Origin: Actinomycetes bacterium
GTDB lineage: Bacteria > Actinomycetota > Actinomycetes > Propionibacteriales > Nocardioidaceae
DNA: 6,581 nucleotides
Direction of reading: 5' to 3'
Assembly (NCBI GenBank): GCA_023252095.1
Contig: JAHEXN010000174.1
Span: forward strand, 1 to 6,581
The notes under the pieces are model-generated. The model did not search any database and had not been told where the DNA came from. It saw only the letters and a list, made by a program, of their open reading frames with translations. How positions within the stretch are numbered: the stretch's first letter is position 1; each line of letters begins with the position of its first letter. A program made the position numbers and the translations under genes. This document shows positions 4,897 to 6,581 of the stretch, one piece after another.

Positions 4897-6032
4897 GCCC
4901 CGTCGCGGCGCGCGAGGTGCTGGGCGAGCTCGGACTGCATGACCGGGTGCGGCTCGGCGTAGGTGTGCTCGAACACGACGGCGAGGTCCTCGCCGTGAAT
5001 CGCCTTGGCCTGCTCGCGGACCTCGACCGCGAAGGTGTCCGCGCGGGCCTCCAGGTCGCTGAAGTGCCGCTCGCTCACGCCGGCGTTGCGCAGAAGCCGC
5101 TCGAGTCGCGTGATGGGGTCCTTCGCCTGCCAGCCGGCGAGCTCGTCGTCGGTGCGGTAGCGCTTGGGGTCGTCGGAGCTCGAGTGTCCGGCGAGCCGGT
5201 ACGTCTGCGCCTCGATCAGGGCCGGGCCCTCGCCCGCCCTGACGCGGGCGGTCGCGTGCTGCGTGACGGCATGCACGGCGAGCGCGTCGTTGCCGTCGAC
5301 GTGGTAGCCCGCGAGACCAAAGCCGGCCGCCCGGACGTGGAGGGGCGTGCGCATCTGCGTGGCCGTGGGCGTCGAGATCGCCCACTGGTTGTTCTGGCAG
5401 AAGAACACGACCGGGAGGGTGCCCGCGGCCGCCCAGTTCAGCGCCTCGTTGACGTCACCCTGACTGGCTGCGCCGTCGCCGAAGTAGGTCATGACGACCT
5501 CGTCGGATCGGTCGAGCCGCACGCCGGCGGCGTACCCCGTGGCGTGCAGGGTCTGGGTGCCGAGGACCAGCGAGTTGATGTGCACGTGCGACTCCGCCGG
5601 GTCCCAGCCCGAGTGGGTCGCCCCGCGCCACTGCCGCAGGAGGTCGGCCGGCGAGATGCCCCGGCACAGCAGGACCGCGTGCTCGCGGTAGCTCGGGAAG
5701 ACGTGGTCGTCGCCGCGGAGCGCGCGGATCGACCCGACCTGGGCAGCCTCCTGCCCCCAGGCCATGATCCACAGGTGCAGCTCGCCCTGCCGCTGGAGCG
5801 CGAGCGCCTCGTGGTCCAGTCGACGCGCCAGCACCATGTCGGTGTGCAGCACCTGCGCGAGCTCGAGGTCGACGCCGAGGTCCTGACCGGCCGCCGTGAG
5901 GTCGCCGTTCTCGTCGACGAGCTGGAACGGTGCCGTCGACGCCGGGTCGTCTTGACGGGCCGCGAGCAGCGACCCGAGGTCCGCGGTGCTGACCGTCGGA
6001 TCGGCGGCGAGGGTCAAGGGATGCGCCGACAC
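4887..6032 (-). CDS. bkdA: Branched-chain 2-oxoacid dehydrogenase E1 alpha subunit
   Basis: A 381-residue protein that carries most of the thiamine diphosphate site of E1. After a variable N-terminus (1-55), the family blocks appear in order: MVLARRLDHEALALQRQGEL (66-85), GQEAAQVGS (93-101), VFPSYREHAVLLCRG (111-125), SHVHINSLVLGTQ (148-160, in place of the more usual MH...N-L segment) and the cofactor/metal motif beginning GDGAASQGDVNEALNWAA (185-202) and ending QNNQWA (213-218). The loop YRLAGHSSSDDPKRYR (278-293) has H283 and S284 where mammalian branched-chain E1-alpha has its active-site histidine and regulatory phosphoserine. The N-terminal PFQLVDENGDL and the SSSDD loop match branched-chain rather than pyruvate E1-alpha. 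The start is GTG at 6032, one base after the stop of the amino acid dehydrogenase gene and preceded by GGTGG; the first 50 residues are weakly conserved, so a slightly later start cannot be excluded. No E1-alpha kinase is seen nearby. Confidence 0.93.
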   Translation of the reverse strand: MSAHPLTLAADPTVSTADLGSLLAARQDDPASTAPFQLVDENGDLTAAGQDLGVDLELAQVLHTDMVLARRLDHEALALQRQGELHLWIMAWGQEAAQVGSIRALRGDDHVFPSYREHAVLLCRGISPADLLRQWRGATHSGWDPAESHVHINSLVLGTQTLHATGYAAGVRLDRSDEVVMTYFGDGAASQGDVNEALNWAAAGTLPVVFFCQNNQWAISTPTATQMRTPLHVRAAGFGLAGYHVDGNDALAVHAVTQHATARVRAGEGPALIEAQTYRLAGHSSSDDPKRYRTDDELAGWQAKDPITRLERLLRNAGVSERHFSDLEARADTFAVEVREQAKAIHGEDLAVVFEHTYAEPHPVMQSELAQHLARRDGAVA

Positions 6033-6043
6033 GTCAGGCCACC
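6030..6043 (-). repeat. 14-base junction sequence, copy 2 (amino acid dehydrogenase/E1-alpha)
   Basis: The minus strand reads GGTGGCCTGACGTG, the same as at 4883-4896, and again spans the end of one gene (Val-Ala-stop) and the GTG start of the next. The spacing from GGTGG to GTG is 6 bases. The match may be selected for coupled translation or be a chance result of similar ends. Confidence 0.55.
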
Positions 6044-6581
6044 CGTCCGGCGGCGAGCCGCTGGTCGACGATCGTCCGGGCGGCCGCCGACGTCGTGACG
6101 TGCTGGTCGAGCGCCGTGCGGATCACCTCGCCGACCGTGTGCTCGATGCGCCTCACGCGGGCGAGGACGTCGTCACGACGCTCGTTCGTGAGCTCGCCAC
6201 TGACCTGGATCAGTCCGCCGGCGTTGGCCAGGTAGTCCGGGACCCAGAGGATCGACCGGTCCGTGAGCGCCTGGGCGACCCGCGCCTCGGCAAGCTGGTT
6301 GTTCGCGCCGCCGCAGACGACCCGCGCGCTCAGTCGGTCGACGCTGTCCAGCGTCAGGCTGGCGCCGAGCGCGCACGGCGCGTAGACGTCCAGCGCCTCG
6401 GTCAGCACGGACTCCGCGACCAGGACCCGCGAGCCGGACTCGTCCAGCCCGGTCAGTGCGGCAGGTCGCGGGTCGGACACCACGACGCGGGCTCCGACCG
6501 CGAGGAGGAAGGTCACGAGGTGCCGCCCCACCTTGCCGACGCCCTCGACCCCGACGACCTTGTCGGCCAGGCCGTTGCCGC
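6034..6581 (-). CDS. Valine/leucine-type amino acid dehydrogenase, C-terminal half (partial)
   Basis: About 181 C-terminal residues of a Glu/Leu/Phe/Val dehydrogenase family enzyme; the N-terminal substrate domain with the catalytic lysine lies right of the window (family length is about 350-370). The visible part begins at the NAD-binding Rossmann fold with VVGVEGVGKVGRHL, the G-x-G-x-x-G fingerprint, followed by ARVVVSDPRP, which ends the second strand with an acidic residue as in NAD-specific enzymes. Next come LDVYAPCALGASL, VVCGGANNQLAE and WVPDYLANAGGLIQVSGE, all hallmarks of the leucine/valine branch. The enzyme oxidatively deaminates branched-chain amino acids to 2-oxoacids, ammonia and NADH, supplying the substrate of the dehydrogenase complex encoded directly downstream. 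Names in use are vdh, bcd or ldh; Val versus Leu preference cannot be read here. Its TGA is followed after one base by the E1-alpha GTG. The operon promoter must lie to the right of the window. Confidence 0.9.
   Translation of the reverse strand, partial: GNGLADKVVGVEGVGKVGRHLVTFLLAVGARVVVSDPRPAALTGLDESGSRVLVAESVLTEALDVYAPCALGASLTLDSVDRLSARVVCGGANNQLAEARVAQALTDRSILWVPDYLANAGGLIQVSGELTNERRDDVLARVRRIEHTVGEVIRTALDQHVTTSAAARTIVDQRLAAGRVA

Noticed and set aside
4398..6098. Long plus-strand open frame opposite E1-alpha and E1-beta
   Set aside because: It is antisense to two strongly conserved enzymes; its translation is low-complexity Arg/Gly/Val-rich, as expected for the complement of high-GC genes.
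1..6581. CRISPR arrays, tRNA or rRNA genes, insertion sequences, phage genes
   Set aside because: No spaced direct repeats, cloverleaf-like sequences, transposase or phage motifs were seen on either strand; this looks like chromosomal core and operon sequence.

Overview
The window is very GC-rich and codes densely. It uses several GTG starts, overlapping or nearly overlapping genes and one apparently leaderless promoter, which points to a high-GC actinobacterium. A Nocardioidaceae-like or other Propionibacteriales source is my guess from gene order and style; it cannot be proven from this sequence.

Left part, plus strand (1-1957). The 3' end of a dihydrodipicolinate synthase/N-acetylneuraminate lyase family gene runs in from the left edge and stops at 352. 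A 115-base gap follows. It holds a strong GC-rich hairpin (likely terminator), then a near-perfect inverted repeat lying inside a predicted promoter whose start point coincides with the next ATG. This drives a TetR/AcrR-family repressor gene, which overlaps by 4 bases a gene for a two-domain PNPOx-like flavin-nucleotide-binding protein. The pair looks like a self-regulated two-gene operon.

Right part, minus strand (6581 down to 1968). One tightly packed gene string encodes branched-chain amino acid breakdown. In transcription order it holds a valine/leucine-type amino acid dehydrogenase (N-terminal half outside the window), the branched-chain 2-oxoacid dehydrogenase E1-alpha, E1-beta and lipoylated E2, then two small genes: a 106-residue protein resembling the ACT domain of the acetolactate synthase regulatory subunit (IlvN), and a 94-residue protein with four cysteines. 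All junctions are between a 4-base overlap and an 11-base gap, so one transcript is likely. The dehydrogenase would deaminate Val/Leu/Ile to 2-oxoacids, and E1/E2 would convert these to branched acyl-CoAs for catabolism or branched fatty-acid priming. The E3 (dihydrolipoamide dehydrogenase) gene is not in the window.

The most interesting point is the IlvN-like ACT protein translationally coupled to E2. A domain known for sensing branched-chain amino acids in the biosynthetic enzyme appears as a free-standing protein in the catabolic operon, with an inserted loop and an altered ligand loop. The two operons converge with only 10 bases between their stop codons and no visible terminator.
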